64,000 nucleotides of DNA from Campylobacter concisus. Lineage in GTDB: Bacteria > Campylobacterota > Campylobacteria > Campylobacterales > Campylobacteraceae. Position numbers and translations under genes: made by a program. The notes under the pieces were generated by a model. The model did not search any database and was not told the DNA's origin. It saw only the letters and a list, made by a program, of their open reading frames with translations. Positions 36,590 to 46,523 of this stretch are shown here, one piece after another; positions within the stretch are counted from its first letter, which is position 1, and every line of letters begins with the position of its first letter. The stretch spans positions 1,426,001 through 1,490,000 of the forward strand of contig NZ_CP049264.1 of NCBI RefSeq assembly GCF_003048875.2, written 5' to 3'.

Positions 36590-39243
36590 AGAGTAGCTTT
36601 CTCCTTGACTTCTTTGAAGCTTTCGATGTAGTCATTTTCTCTGATGTCGTTGAAATTTTCAATGCCAACGCCACACTCGTAGCCTTTAGCAACCTCTTTA
36701 ACGTCATCTTTGAAACGTTTTAATGAGCTAACTAAGCCCTCATAAACGACCACACCTTCTCTAATAAGGCGAATTTTTGCCCCTCTGTTTATCGTGCCCT
36801 CAGTGACGATACATCCAGCGATAGTGCCAACTTTTGGCACGTGGATCACTTGGCGAACCTGCGCTTGTCCAAGCTGCTCTTCTCTGATGATAGGTGACAT
36901 CAGTCCGCCTAAAATCGCCTTCACGTCGTCGATTAAGTTATAAATAACATTGTAAGTTTTTATCTCGACGCCGCTCTCTTTTGCCTTCTCTTTTATCTCG
37001 CCAGTTGGCCTTATGTTAAAGCCAAGGATGATACAGTCGTTACTTGCGCTTGCAAGTGCAACGTCGCTTTGCGTGATGCCGCCAACGCCTGAGTGGATCA
37101 CATTTACTCTGATCTCGTCATTTGCTAGTTTTTCTAGGCTTGCTTTTAACGCTTCAAGCGAGCCGCCAACGTCAGCTTTGATGATGACTGGAAGTGTTTT
37201 TAGCTCGCCCTCAGCTATCTTAGCGCTAAGCTCATCGATACTAACCTTTGTGCTCTTGCTAAGCTCTTTTTGGCGGATATATTCAGCCTTTTTCTGCGCG
37301 TATTCACGAGCCTCTTTATCAGTTTTTACGCCTATTAGCGTCTCGCCAGCCTCTGCTATCTCGCTAAGACCCACTATCACGCCACATTCGCCTGGTTTTA
37401 TCTCTTTTAATGGCCTGCCCTGATCATCAAGCAAGCTTCTTATCTTACCGTATGCAACACCTGCTACGACTGTGTCTCCGACATGAAGCGTGCCGTTTTC
37501 AACGATGATGGTAGCCACTGGACCACGGCCTTTTTGAAGTGAGCTCTCGATGACAGTAGCTTTTGCGTTTGCCTTTGGATTTGCCTTTAGCTCCAAAAGA
37601 TCAGCTTGTAAAAGCACGATCTCAAGTAGATCATCTATGCCCATGCCTGTTTTTGCAGAGATCGGCACAAATTCATACTTGCCACCCCACTCTGTTGGCA
37701 TGATGTCAAGCTCAGCAAGACCAGTTTTTACTAGATCAGGATTTGCTGACTCTTTATCCATTTTGTTTATCGCGATGATTATTGGCACACCAGCGGCTTT
37801 TGCGTGGCTGACTGCCTCTTTTGTCTGAGGTTTTACGCCGTCATCTGCTGCAACAACTATGATAACTATATCAGTTACGCCAGCACCCCTTGCACGCATA
37901 GCTGTAAATGCCTCGTGGCCTGGAGTGTCGATAAATGTGATGTTTCTGCCGTTTTTATTTACCATATAAGCGCCCACGTGCTGAGTGATGCCACCAGCCT
38001 CGCCTGCTGCTACGCGAGACTTTCTTATGTAGTCAAGTAGCGAGGTTTTGCCGTGGTCGACGTGCCCCATGATGGTTATAACTGGTGCTCTTGGCTGGAG
38101 ATTTTCATCATCTTTTATCTCCTCCTCATAGGCTGCTACATAGTCAAATTCTTTTTGATCGTCGATGATATTTACCTCGACATTAAACTCATCAGCCAAA
38201 ATTTCTATCGCATCTTCATCCAAAAAGTCGTTTTTAGTTGTCATCATGCCAAGCATAAATAGCTTACCTATGACCTCGCTTGGCTGCTTATTTAGTTTCT
38301 CAGCAAATTCATAAACACGAATTTCTTTTGGGATATTTATCGAAGTTACAGCTTCGCTATTTTGTTTATTTTCAGGCTTTTTGTGCTTTTTTCTAGCTCT
38401 TCTTTGTATGCCACCCTCGCCAAACGAATTTATCGTGTTATTGACGGTTGTCTTCATCGCACTTGGCTGTTTTGTCCTTTGCATCGGAGCTGGAGCTGGG
38501 GTTTTAAAGCTAAAATCAGGCAACACCACCACATCCTCATCTTCAAGCACGATGTCACCAAAGTCGCTTCCGCCAAGCAGGTCCATCTTCTCAGCGCTAT
38601 CTTTTTTGCTTACAACTGTTACTTTTTTCTCTTTTTTCTTTTTTCTAGCCAAATTTTCATCGCTAGCAGAAAACATACTCTTAAAGTCGCTAATGTTAGT
38701 CACAGCCGCCTCAGCCTTTTTCTCCTCTTTTACAGGAGCTGGCGCCTCGTAATCTTTTTTCTTTTTAACTATCACAAGGCCGCGTCTTTTTTGAGTCACA
38801 TCAGCCAAGCTCTCTTTTGGTTTTGGTGCTTCTGCTGGCTTTTGCTCGACCTTTACAGGCTCTTCTTTTTTAGGCTCAGCTTTAGGTTTTTCCTCTGAAA
38901 TTTGCACCTCTTTTTTAGGTTCTGCTTTTGCCTTTTCAGACTTTGGCTCGGCCTTAGTAGCTGCCTTTTTAGGCTCAGTTTTAGGCTTTTCTTCTTTTTT
39001 TGATGGCTCTTTTTCTGCCTCTTTTTTAGACTCTTTTTTTGCCTTTGGCTCGCTCTTTTTCTTTTTAAATTTATCTGGTATTACGCCAGTTTGAACGTAT
39101 TCATATATTGCTTCAGCCTCTTCAAGGCTCACAGCATTTGAGTGAGTTTTGACCTTTAGTCCTAGTTCTTGAGCTTTTTCTACTATCTCTTTACTTGGGT
39201 AGCCAAGCTCATTTGCGATCTCTGAAATCCTAACATTGCTCAT
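36586..39243 (-). CDS. infB: Translation initiation factor IF-2
   Basis: GTPase that places initiator tRNA on the 30S subunit. The 885-residue protein has an N-terminal IF2N domain (1-50), a long Lys/Glu/Pro-rich low-complexity segment (about 60-300), a second IF2N-like helix region (305-350), then the GTPase domain: G1 GHVDHGKT at 393-400, DTPGHE, and NKMD. The C-terminal IF-2 domains follow to [19 protein letters not shown]. It overlaps the ylxR-type gene upstream by 14 bases. The biased N-terminal stretch is the cause of several false open frames on the other strand. Confidence 0.97.
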   Translation of the reverse strand: MSNVRISEIANELGYPSKEIVEKAQELGLKVKTHSNAVSLEEAEAIYEYVQTGVIPDKFKKKKSEPKAKKESKKEAEKEPSKKEEKPKTEPKKAATKAEPKSEKAKAEPKKEVQISEEKPKAEPKKEEPVKVEQKPAEAPKPKESLADVTQKRRGLVIVKKKKDYEAPAPVKEEKKAEAAVTNISDFKSMFSASDENLARKKKKEKKVTVVSKKDSAEKMDLLGGSDFGDIVLEDEDVVVLPDFSFKTPAPAPMQRTKQPSAMKTTVNNTINSFGEGGIQRRARKKHKKPENKQNSEAVTSINIPKEIRVYEFAEKLNKQPSEVIGKLFMLGMMTTKNDFLDEDAIEILADEFNVEVNIIDDQKEFDYVAAYEEEIKDDENLQPRAPVITIMGHVDHGKTSLLDYIRKSRVAAGEAGGITQHVGAYMVNKNGRNITFIDTPGHEAFTAMRARGAGVTDIVIIVVAADDGVKPQTKEAVSHAKAAGVPIIIAINKMDKESANPDLVKTGLAELDIMPTEWGGKYEFVPISAKTGMGIDDLLEIVLLQADLLELKANPKANAKATVIESSLQKGRGPVATIIVENGTLHVGDTVVAGVAYGKIRSLLDDQGRPLKEIKPGECGVIVGLSEIAEAGETLIGVKTDKEAREYAQKKAEYIRQKELSKSTKVSIDELSAKIAEGELKTLPVIIKADVGGSLEALKASLEKLANDEIRVNVIHSGVGGITQSDVALASASNDCIILGFNIRPTGEIKEKAKESGVEIKTYNVIYNLIDDVKAILGGLMSPIIREEQLGQAQVRQVIHVPKVGTIAGCIVTEGTINRGAKIRLIREGVVVYEGLVSSLKRFKDDVKEVAKGYECGVGIENFNDIRENDYIESFKEVKEKATL

Positions 39244-39484
39244 TTAAGAGTATCTCCTTTAACTTCGGTGCGTCAAGTCCGAGGGCACCTTTAGTTTGTT
39301 TATCAATTATTTTTTTTAAAATTTTGTCGTCTTTTTGCAAACAGCCATCACATAGATAGAAACTGCGGCCGTTTCCTTTGCCACACTCTAAATTCTTGCC
39401 TACCAAGCGGTATCTTTTTAGCAAGTTTTGAGAAAATTTAACTTTGCAAGCGACGCATGTCCTTACTGGATTATTTTTATTCAT
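39230..39484 (-). CDS. YlxR family RNA-binding protein (DUF448)
   Basis: An 84-residue protein with the YlxR signature: [12 protein letters not shown] near residue 6 and [13 protein letters not shown] near residue 38. Members bind RNA and, in some Gram-positive species, modulate RNase P. It is the first gene of the ylxR-infB-rbfA-rimP set; the overlap with infB is 14 bases. 21 bases separate it from thrB upstream, so the two groups may share a transcript. Confidence 0.93.
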   Translation of the reverse strand: MNKNNPVRTCVACKVKFSQNLLKRYRLVGKNLECGKGNGRSFYLCDGCLQKDDKILKKIIDKQTKGALGLDAPKLKEILLNEQC

Positions 39485-39505
39485 TATACCTTTTTAAACT
39501 TGTTT

Positions 39506-40390
39506 TTAGCTTTGCGTAATTTCGTATCCATCGTTATCAAATGAAAAAATTTCAACTCTAAAATCACTAAATTTACTCTTTAAAACATCTTGTAAATTTT
39601 TAGCATCATCTTTGTAAGCGATATTTAAAAAGCTTGAGCCTGAGCCTGAAAGTGTGCTCATTAGCGCTCCATTTTCATAAGCTACCTTTCGCACCTCAAA
39701 AAGCTCTTTTAAAGCGCTCATTCTGCGCTCTTCATGCATCATGTCTTCGCTTGCTACCCTTAAAAGATCATATCTTTTTTCATAAAAACAAGACGTCAAA
39801 AATGCAGCATGTGAGAGGTTATTTACGCACTCTTTCATAGTGTAGTTTTTTGGCAAAATTTGCCTTGATGATGCAGTGCTCATCGGCTTATTTGGGATGA
39901 CGACGACTGCTTTTATATCATCGCTTAAATTTATTTTATTTGCATAAACATTGCCGTTTTTTACGATAGCACTGACAAATCCGCCGTGAACTGCTGGCGA
40001 GATATTATCTGGATGGGTTTCATAGATGATAGCTTTATTTAAAACGACACTTTTGCTAGCCTTAAATCCAGCCATCTCGTAAGCTGAAGCTATGGCTCCG
40101 ACGATCACTGCAGAGCTGCTACCAAGCCCTCTTGAAAATGGGATATTGTTTTCAAAAACTATTCTGAAGTTTTCATTTTTGCCGGTTAGCTCTAAAAAAA
40201 TTTCATTAAAAATGCTTAGAAAAATGTTGTTTCTTTTTAAATTTGTACTATCACTCCCCTCGCCATTTATCGAGACAGAGCTAAATTTAGATGGTTCGAT
40301 CTTTACGCTATTAAAAAGCTTTAAACTAAGTCCTAAAGCGTCAAAACCAGGTCCTAAATTTGCACTTGTGGCAGGGATTAAGATATTCAA
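39506..40390 (-). CDS. thrB: Homoserine kinase
   Basis: Phosphorylates homoserine in threonine synthesis. A 294-residue GHMP kinase with the start PATSANLGPGFDALGLSLKL and the ATP motif PFSRGLGSSSA near residue 87; STLSGSGSSFLNI near residue 240 is the third GHMP motif. It starts 8 bases after the tsaB gene. It is the only threonine pathway gene in the window. The same position between tsaB and ylxR is, from memory, kept in C. jejuni. Confidence 0.95.
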   Translation of the reverse strand: MNILIPATSANLGPGFDALGLSLKLFNSVKIEPSKFSSVSINGEGSDSTNLKRNNIFLSIFNEIFLELTGKNENFRIVFENNIPFSRGLGSSSAVIVGAIASAYEMAGFKASKSVVLNKAIIYETHPDNISPAVHGGFVSAIVKNGNVYANKINLSDDIKAVVVIPNKPMSTASSRQILPKNYTMKECVNNLSHAAFLTSCFYEKRYDLLRVASEDMMHEERRMSALKELFEVRKVAYENGALMSTLSGSGSSFLNIAYKDDAKNLQDVLKSKFSDFRVEIFSFDNDGYEITQS

Positions 40391-40398
40391 ATTTTCTC

Positions 40399-40836
40399 CT
40401 AAACAGCTTGAATGATATAATTTGGCAGTGTATCTGAATTTAGTTTTAATTCATCTAAATTTAAAGGCAACACAAATCTCACAGGCTCAACTTTTTCAAG
40501 CAAAATTTCGCCATTTTTCAAGACAAAGCTTAAATTTTTATTTGCCCTGATCGCTTGGCCGCCATTTAGACTAAAGCCACTTACTGCGTAAAATTCACAG
40601 CCCTTTGCCAAAGAAAAAGTCTTTAAGATGACGTAGGCCACCTTTAGCCCCATAAAACTGCCTGGCGTGTTTGCGTAGATGATCTTTGTGATGTTAAATT
40701 TAGAGGATAAATTTTCTAGGATTTTTATCAAGGCTTCGCTGACGTGCTCGTCAGTTGTGATCTCATCAAATTTTACGCCATCTTTATAGACTCCAACTAA
40801 AAGCGGAGTCGATAAAGAGACTACTAAAATTTCAAT
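40399..40836 (-). CDS. tsaB: TsaB-like protein of tRNA t6A synthesis, non-ATG start
   Basis: Partner of TsaD in making the t6A base of tRNAs reading ANN codons. The reading frame is open beyond a TTG at 40731 up to lpxC and shows the TsaB start pattern: strand ILVVSLSTPLLVGVY, EHVSEALIKILENL, then ITKIIYANTPGSFMGLKVAY, matching the family's 'i.v..GPGSFTGlR'. No ATG or GTG exists in the region just after the lpxC stop codon; ATT at 40836 (giving 145 residues) is the likeliest start, but ATA at 40845 or the TTG cannot be ruled out. Starting at TTG would delete the first beta strands. No strong ribosome site is seen, so coupling to lpxC is likely. Confidence 0.75.
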   Translation of the reverse strand: MEILVVSLSTPLLVGVYKDGVKFDEITTDEHVSEALIKILENLSSKFNITKIIYANTPGSFMGLKVAYVILKTFSLAKGCEFYAVSGFSLNGGQAIRANKNLSFVLKNGEILLEKVEPVRFVLPLNLDELKLNSDTLPNYIIQAV

Positions 40837-40841
40837 ATTTT

Positions 40842-41726
40842 TTATGCAAATACCTTTTGATACTCTTTTAAAAGCTCGCCACTAAGCGTTGCGATCTCAT
40901 AATTTTTCTCATCTGCCATTAAAGCAAGTGTTAGTTTGTGGTTTAGATCGTGGCTACCCGCAAATGCTGTGTAGTCACCTAGTAAAGGTGCTCCAAGCAA
41001 GCTCAAATCGCCAACTGCGTCTAAAATTTTATGCCTTACAAACTCATTTTCAAATCTCAAACCCTCTGGATTTAAAATATGCGTATCATCGATAGCCACG
41101 GCATTATCAAGAGATGCGCCAAGGGCTAAATTTTGAGCTTGCAAGCGTTGCAAATCTTTTAAAAAGCCAAAAGTTCTAGCACGAGCTATATTTTTTACAA
41201 ATGAGCTCTTGCTAAATTCAAAAACATATCTTTGCTCGCCGATAACTGGGTGGTCAAATTTGATCGTATAGTCAAATTTTGGATTTCTTGAAGGCGAAGT
41301 TCTCACAAATTTTGACCCCTCAATCACCTCGACCTCGCGGCGGACAAGGATGACTTTTTTACCAGCGTCAAGATGCCTTATACCAGCTTCATCAAGCAAC
41401 ATACAAAAGCTTATCGCACTGCCGTCCATGACAGGAATTTCATTTGCATCAACTGAAATTCTAATATTATCAATGCCGTATCCATTTACAGCTGCCATTA
41501 GGTGCTCTATCGTGCTGATAAAGCCCTTTTCGTTGCCAACGACGGTTGCCATTTGCGTATTTATAACGTTTTTAGGCTCAGCTTTAAAACTAATACCAAG
41601 ATCTTCGCGGTGCAAAATAATACCTGAATTTGCATCAAGAGGTTCTAGTATAAGTCTTATCGGCTCACCCTTATGAAGCCCTATACCAACGGTCTCAACG
41701 CGTCTTGCGATAGTAGTTTGTTTCAA
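40842..41726 (-). CDS. lpxC: UDP-3-O-acyl-N-acetylglucosamine deacetylase
   Basis: Zinc hydrolase that commits to lipid A synthesis. The 294-residue protein contains the metal ligands His75 (STIEHLMAA), His232 and Asp236 (RHKILDAVGD), and the catalytic His259 (GSHDLNHKL). The start MKQTTIARRVETVGIGLHKG is the family signature. It lies 60 bases after the M23 peptidase and 5 bases before the probable tsaB start. It acts at the inner face of the cytoplasmic membrane. Confidence 0.97.
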   Translation of the reverse strand: MKQTTIARRVETVGIGLHKGEPIRLILEPLDANSGIILHREDLGISFKAEPKNVINTQMATVVGNEKGFISTIEHLMAAVNGYGIDNIRISVDANEIPVMDGSAISFCMLLDEAGIRHLDAGKKVILVRREVEVIEGSKFVRTSPSRNPKFDYTIKFDHPVIGEQRYVFEFSKSSFVKNIARARTFGFLKDLQRLQAQNLALGASLDNAVAIDDTHILNPEGLRFENEFVRHKILDAVGDLSLLGAPLLGDYTAFAGSHDLNHKLTLALMADEKNYEIATLSGELLKEYQKVFA

Positions 41727-41786
41727 AAATTTTCCTTATATTTTTTTGTTCGCTTATGATAGCACTAAAAAATCAAATTTGCAAAT

Positions 41787-43157
41787 TTAATTCTTATCTA
41801 TCATCGCCTTTGCAGCATCCAAGACACTTGTCACATTGTCTTTTATCCACTTTTTATCCATCCATTGCTGAGGCCTTACCTCTTCTCCTTGGACCAAAAT
41901 TCCAAAGTGAAGGTGATCTCCAAGCGCAAGACCGCTCGTTCCAGTTGTGCCTATTTGATCGCCAGCAGCAACCATGTCACCCTCTTTTACCTTCGCACTT
42001 GAGCAGTGTCCGTAAAGTGAGTAAAGTCCAAATCCATGATCGATCACAATGTTTAAACCATAAATTCCATTCTCAGAAGCTAGCACAACGCGGCCTGCAT
42101 TGCTGGCTATTATCGGAGCTGATGCCACGCTTGCAAAGTCAATACCCATGTGCCATGACTCACTTACTTGCTCGTTATTATATGTATAGAAACGGTGGTC
42201 GGCAAAATCAGCTACTTTTTTGCCATTTCTAAGCGGGTAAAATGGGATGATATTAAAGCCATTTGTGATGTCAGTATCGACGTTTGAAGTAAGTGCTGTT
42301 ATCTTCTCTTCGTTTGAATTTCTTAGTGTTTCATTGACAAATTTCATCTTCTCAAGCCTTGAAAGAGCGTTTGGATCTTTGGCGTATTGATCTGTTAGAT
42401 CAACGATCTTTCCGTCTAAAAATCTATCATTTAAGGCAATAGTTGAAGTTTTGTATTTTACATTTTCATAAAAATATCTCACGTGAGATTTGCTCTCATT
42501 GCCCGCAAAGTCTCTTGCGATGACCTCAGCGCTAAAGTTTTCAACCTGCACTGGCCAAGCTACAAGAGCTGCGTAAAAGCCCTCTTTGTAAAATGGCACG
42601 GCCTTAAATTTCTTACCAAAATTTGTCTGAACATAGACCTCTTTTAGCTGATTATCAGTCGCTCTAAAGACGACAACTGCGCTACCGCCTTTTGAGATAG
42701 AATAAGACTGAGAAAGCACGTAAAGATCAGGCTTAGAGGTATCAAGCACAACCTCAACTTTTTTGCTTGCTTTATTGCCCGTAAAAAAGCCCCATTTGCT
42801 AGTATCAACCGCTTCTATGCTCATCTCATAAGTATCTTTTTGTGCAAAAAAGCCAGTCTTTGGGAAGGTTAAATTTACATCAAGCTCAGTGCTTGGATTT
42901 TGTATGATTTGATTTAGTAAATTTAGGTCATTTTTGCCGTCATTTATGCTAATGCGTACAAATTTTATGCCGCTGTCATCTTTAAATTTGATATTCATAG
43001 GCGAACGAAGGTTCCAATAAACCTTATCAGCAACGCCGATAATTGGCTCATTTCGCTCAAAGTCTTTCGACATCAAAGCATATCCAAAGCCACCTGCTAA
43101 TATCAAAACAAGTAAAACTACAACAATACTAAAACCGCCTATTCCACGTCTATACAT
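41787..43157 (-). CDS. M23 family metallopeptidase, membrane-anchored
   Basis: Predicted zinc endopeptidase that cuts peptidoglycan cross-bridges in the periplasm. Of 456 residues, 8-28 form a membrane anchor. The middle (about 40-240) has repeated beta-rich sections that may be a dimerising or blocking domain. The catalytic LytM domain at about 325-440 has all ligands: His336 and Asp340 (WHMGIDF), and His415/His417 (HLHFG), plus YGHCSS. This architecture occurs in Campylobacter and Helicobacter cell-shape proteins, but which one it equals was not decided. It lies 61 bases after tyrA. Confidence 0.93.
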   Translation of the reverse strand: MYRRGIGGFSIVVVLLVLILAGGFGYALMSKDFERNEPIIGVADKVYWNLRSPMNIKFKDDSGIKFVRISINDGKNDLNLLNQIIQNPSTELDVNLTFPKTGFFAQKDTYEMSIEAVDTSKWGFFTGNKASKKVEVVLDTSKPDLYVLSQSYSISKGGSAVVVFRATDNQLKEVYVQTNFGKKFKAVPFYKEGFYAALVAWPVQVENFSAEVIARDFAGNESKSHVRYFYENVKYKTSTIALNDRFLDGKIVDLTDQYAKDPNALSRLEKMKFVNETLRNSNEEKITALTSNVDTDITNGFNIIPFYPLRNGKKVADFADHRFYTYNNEQVSESWHMGIDFASVASAPIIASNAGRVVLASENGIYGLNIVIDHGFGLYSLYGHCSSAKVKEGDMVAAGDQIGTTGTSGLALGDHLHFGILVQGEEVRPQQWMDKKWIKDNVTSVLDAAKAMIDKN

Positions 43158-43218
43158 ATATTATTACCTTAAATTTTATTTGCGAAATTTTACATTTAAT
43201 CAATAAATTTTTAGTTAA

Positions 43219-44049
43219 TTACAAAATTTCTCTTACAGCTCTAGCTTCGCTCATCCAGTCAAAAAGCTCATCCCAGCGCTCATCTTTTATGAGATCTTTG
43301 CATAAATTTAACTCTTTTTCAAACATATTTATAGCGGCAACGACGTTATTTTTATTTTGCTTAAAGATATCACTCCACATAAATGGCGAGCTCTTTGCGA
43401 CACGTATCATGCCCTTAAATGTAGGCCCTCCAAGTGCAACGATATGCCTTTTGTCCTCTTCTTTTAATATCCCGCTAGCAAGCGAAAATGCAATAGCATG
43501 AGGCAGATGCGAGATGAGACCCACGTGATGATCATGCTCTTTTGCACTCATGAAAATGATCTTCATACCAAGGCAAGAAAATAGCTCAACGCTTCTTTTT
43601 ACATGTTTTTCTGCACTCTCAGCAAAGTCACAAACTATGACAGTAGCGCCTGTGTAAAGTGACTTAAATGCAGCCTCGGGACCAGAGTACTCGGTACCTG
43701 CCATCGGGTGAGCTGGGATGAAATTTTTACGAATTTTTTCTGGCACGGCTTCTATTATCTTTTGCTTTGTCGAGCCAAAATCAATGATCGTCGTATCTTC
43801 GCTAATGTCGGTTAAATTTTGCACGATGCTCACGATAGCTTCGACTGGCACGGCCAAAAAGATGATGTCACACTTCTTTTTCATCTCATCGATGCTTAAA
43901 ATTTCATGTACCAAGCCAAGTTCTAGCGCTTTTTTGCTGTGATTTTCATCTTTGTCATATCCGCTGACACATGAGATCAATTTTTCATCTTTTAACGCAA
44001 GACCAAGCGAGCCACCCATAAGACCGAGTCCGATGATACCTATTTTCAT
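43219..44049 (-). CDS. tyrA: Prephenate dehydrogenase
   Basis: Oxidatively decarboxylates prephenate to 4-hydroxyphenylpyruvate in tyrosine synthesis. The 276-residue protein has the Rossmann motif IGLGLMGGSLGLAL (about 5-18), the FIPAHPMAGTEYSGPEAA signature near residue 110, and HDHHVGLISHLPHAIAFSL near residue 170 with catalytic His. There is no chorismate mutase fusion. It is the first gene of the minus-strand run tyrA-M23-lpxC-tsaB-thrB and has its own -10 in the gap shared with bamA. Confidence 0.95.
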   Translation of the reverse strand: MKIGIIGLGLMGGSLGLALKDEKLISCVSGYDKDENHSKKALELGLVHEILSIDEMKKKCDIIFLAVPVEAIVSIVQNLTDISEDTTIIDFGSTKQKIIEAVPEKIRKNFIPAHPMAGTEYSGPEAAFKSLYTGATVIVCDFAESAEKHVKRSVELFSCLGMKIIFMSAKEHDHHVGLISHLPHAIAFSLASGILKEEDKRHIVALGGPTFKGMIRVAKSSPFMWSDIFKQNKNNVVAAINMFEKELNLCKDLIKDERWDELFDWMSEARAVREIL

Positions 44050-44063
44050 AAAAAACCTTTAAA

Positions 44064-44118
44064 ATTATAAAATTTAAATTTTTTAAAAATAAAATATGAT
44101 ATTATACGCACTTATACT
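44064..44118. promoter_or_regulatory. Divergent promoters for tyrA and bamA
   Basis: The 89-base gap holds an exact TATAAT on the minus strand (44069-44064) 15 bases before the tyrA start. On the plus strand two candidates for bamA, TATTAT (44100-44105) and TATACT (44113-44118), are present. No strong Shine-Dalgarno is seen before bamA. Confidence 0.5.
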
Positions 44119-44138
44119 AAAACTCTAGGTTAAATTTA

Positions 44139-46394
44139 ATGAAAAAGAAATTATTTTTACTAGCACTAGCTTTAAGCGGTCTAAATGCACAGACGATTCA
44201 GTCTATAAATTTCAAAGGTCTAATCCACCTTTCACCTGATGTAGCCACGCAGATAATGGGGCTAAAAGTCGGTCAAGAGCTAACTCCAAAGCTTAGCGAT
44301 AAGGCTATCACAAATTTATACAAGCAAAATTATTTTGATGATATCTACATAGAAGATACAGGTAATGGCAATCTCTTAGTAAAAGTAAAAGAGAAGCCAA
44401 GTGTCGCTAGAGTCGATCTAAAGGGTATTGTAACAAACGATAAAACTGCGATCGAGTCGCTGATTAACATAAAACCTGGCAATATGTATGATGAGTTAAC
44501 TATCGAAAAAACAAAAGAGAGAATTCGCCAATACTACGAGTCAAAAGGCTATTTTGATACAGTTGTAGACGTAGAAAAACAGCCAGTTGCAGACAACGAC
44601 AGCTCACTTTTCATCACTCTAAACATAAACCGCGGCGAAAATATGATAATCAAAAAGGTAAATTTAGTCGGCGCAAAAGAGTTTGACTATGATGATATCG
44701 AGCCAGTAGTTGCAAACAAAAGTAGAGAATTTATGGGCTGGCTTTGGGGCAGAAACGACGGTAAAGTTAAACTTTTTGAGCTTGAAAATGACCCAGCAAG
44801 AATTCAAGATAAATATTTTCAAAAAGGCTATCTAGACGCGACTGTTTCGTCACCTTACCTAAATGCGTCATTTGATAACTACACAGCTGATCTTACATAC
44901 TACATCCACGAGGGCGAGCCTTATAAGGTTTCAAATGTAAGCATCACAGCACCTGAAGAGCTAGGTCTTGATACTAAAAAGATCATAGATGATTTTAGAC
45001 TTGAAGCTGGCGATACGATGAACTCAGCAAGACTTCGCCAAGATATGAAAAAGCTTGATGACATGGTCGCTGACAAGGGTTATGCATTTGTTAAGGTATA
45101 TCCAAAGACTGATAAATTTGATGAAAATAAAACAGTTGATATCGACTACGAAGTCGATCCTGGTGAAAAAGTATATATAAGAAATGTTCAAATTTCAGGA
45201 AATGACAGAACAGTTGATCGTGTCGTAAGACGTGAGCTATATCTAACTGAAGGAAATTTATATAGTAGAACCGACCTTCAAGACTCAAAGGATGCATTAA
45301 AAAGAACAAGCTACTTTGACGATGTCGAGATAGAAGAGGACCCTGTTGATAAAAATACAGTCGATCTAAAAGTAAAAGTAAAAGAGGCTTCAACTGGCTC
45401 GATAAGTGGCGGTATCGGATACGGAAGCAGTGATGGCTTGCTACTTAACGCTGCACTTTCTGACACAAACATCTTTGGCTCTGGTCTTCAAGGACAAGTA
45501 AGCGTAGATAAGAGTGATAGAGAGCTTTCAGGTCAGATAAGTCTTACAAATCCAAGAATTTTTGACTCTGAGTATAGCCTTGGCGGAACACTCTATGCAA
45601 ACGACTATGACTGGAGAACATATAAAGAGAGAAGCTATGGCTTTAGCACAACACTAGGTAGAAAATTAACTAGAAATTTAAGCGCATCAATTACTTATAA
45701 TATCGAGCAAAGTAAAGTTACTCTAAAAGATGACGAACTAAGAAATATAAATAAAGACACAGGCAAAGAAATTTATAGAGAAGGCAAGGCTATAAAAAGC
45801 GCTATAACTCCAGCTTTAACATATAATAGCACCGATGATTACTACTTGCCAAGACGTGGTATCATAGCTAGCACATCATTTGAGATAGCAGGACTTGGTG
45901 GTGATATGGATTTTGTTAAAAACCGCACAAATTTCAACTACTATCTAGGTCTTAGAGAGTATATCGACTACGATCTTATCCTAAGATATAAAGCAAGCTT
46001 TGGCAAAATTTGGGAGAGAGGCTATACTCCGATCAATGAAAGACTTTATCTTGGTGGTATAAGAAGCTTACGTGGTTACGAGAGTAGAACCGTATCTCCA
46101 AAAGTAAAATACAAAGGCGACTACTATGAATACGGCGGCGAAACATCATTTAACAACTCAGTTGAGATGAGCTTCCCTATAATAGAGCGTGTCAAAATGC
46201 GTGGCGTTGTATTTTATGACTATGGTATGATCGGCGAAAATAGCCTAAATGAGATAAAAAGATCATCAGTTGGTACAGGTATCGAGTGGATAACACCTAT
46301 CGGACCACTTCAACTAATCTTCGCAAAAGCTCTTAAACCCAAAGAGGGCGATGATACAAATACATTTGAATTTACTATCGGAAGACGCTTCTAA
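44139..46394 (+). CDS. bamA: Outer membrane assembly factor BamA
   Basis: Inserts beta-barrel proteins into the outer membrane. A 751-residue protein with a signal peptide (KKKLFLLALALSGLNAQ), five POTRA domains (about 20-410) and a 16-strand Omp85 barrel. The barrel signature RSLRGYESR near residue 650 (the VRGF-type loop of lid motif L6) is present, and it ends with FTIGRRF, an aromatic terminus typical of outer membrane barrels. The Skp-like or LPS partner genes sometimes next to it are absent; accD is downstream here. From memory C. jejuni has suhB between bamA and accD. Confidence 0.96.
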   Translation: MKKKLFLLALALSGLNAQTIQSINFKGLIHLSPDVATQIMGLKVGQELTPKLSDKAITNLYKQNYFDDIYIEDTGNGNLLVKVKEKPSVARVDLKGIVTNDKTAIESLINIKPGNMYDELTIEKTKERIRQYYESKGYFDTVVDVEKQPVADNDSSLFITLNINRGENMIIKKVNLVGAKEFDYDDIEPVVANKSREFMGWLWGRNDGKVKLFELENDPARIQDKYFQKGYLDATVSSPYLNASFDNYTADLTYYIHEGEPYKVSNVSITAPEELGLDTKKIIDDFRLEAGDTMNSARLRQDMKKLDDMVADKGYAFVKVYPKTDKFDENKTVDIDYEVDPGEKVYIRNVQISGNDRTVDRVVRRELYLTEGNLYSRTDLQDSKDALKRTSYFDDVEIEEDPVDKNTVDLKVKVKEASTGSISGGIGYGSSDGLLLNAALSDTNIFGSGLQGQVSVDKSDRELSGQISLTNPRIFDSEYSLGGTLYANDYDWRTYKERSYGFSTTLGRKLTRNLSASITYNIEQSKVTLKDDELRNINKDTGKEIYREGKAIKSAITPALTYNSTDDYYLPRRGIIASTSFEIAGLGGDMDFVKNRTNFNYYLGLREYIDYDLILRYKASFGKIWERGYTPINERLYLGGIRSLRGYESRTVSPKVKYKGDYYEYGGETSFNNSVEMSFPIIERVKMRGVVFYDYGMIGENSLNEIKRSSVGTGIEWITPIGPLQLIFAKALKPKEGDDTNTFEFTIGRRF

Positions 46395-46404
46395 TAAGAT
46401 ACTT

Positions 46405-46428
46405 TTAAGGGGCTAGTTTGCCCCTTAA
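46405..46428 (+). terminator. Hairpin after bamA
   Basis: A 9-base stem (TTAAGGGGC with GCCCCTTAA) and a 6-base loop begin 10 bases after the stop codon. The T tail is poor (AATCCCCC), so it may be a weak terminator or an RNA-stabilising hairpin. Confidence 0.6.
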
Positions 46429-46486
46429 ATCCCCCGCAAACAAACAAACTTTAAGTCATATAAGAAAAAGCAAGGCTAACATTAGA

Positions 46487-46492
46487 TATAAT
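46487..46492 (+). promoter_or_regulatory. -10 box for the accD operon
   Basis: An exact TATAAT in AGATATAATCCC, 31 bases before the accD ATG. Confidence 0.6.
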
Positions 46493-46523
46493 CCCACAAT
46501 TTTTAATATAAGTGGGTAAAAAG

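Noticed and set aside
38362-38898. A 178-residue plus-strand open frame
   Set aside because: It lies opposite the Lys/Glu-rich segment of infB and is a by-product of its composition; the translation is a run of Phe, Leu and Ser.
36586-39484. Missing nusA next to infB as a sign of rearrangement
   Set aside because: The absence of nusA here appears normal for Campylobacter, so it is no anomaly.
40399-40731. A 110-residue gene starting at TTG 40731
   Set aside because: It removes the first conserved TsaB strands, which are encoded in the same open frame upstream.
46512-46523. Start of accD at GTG 46512
   Set aside because: The ATG four codons later gives the usual AccD N-terminus; the GTG would add MGKK only.
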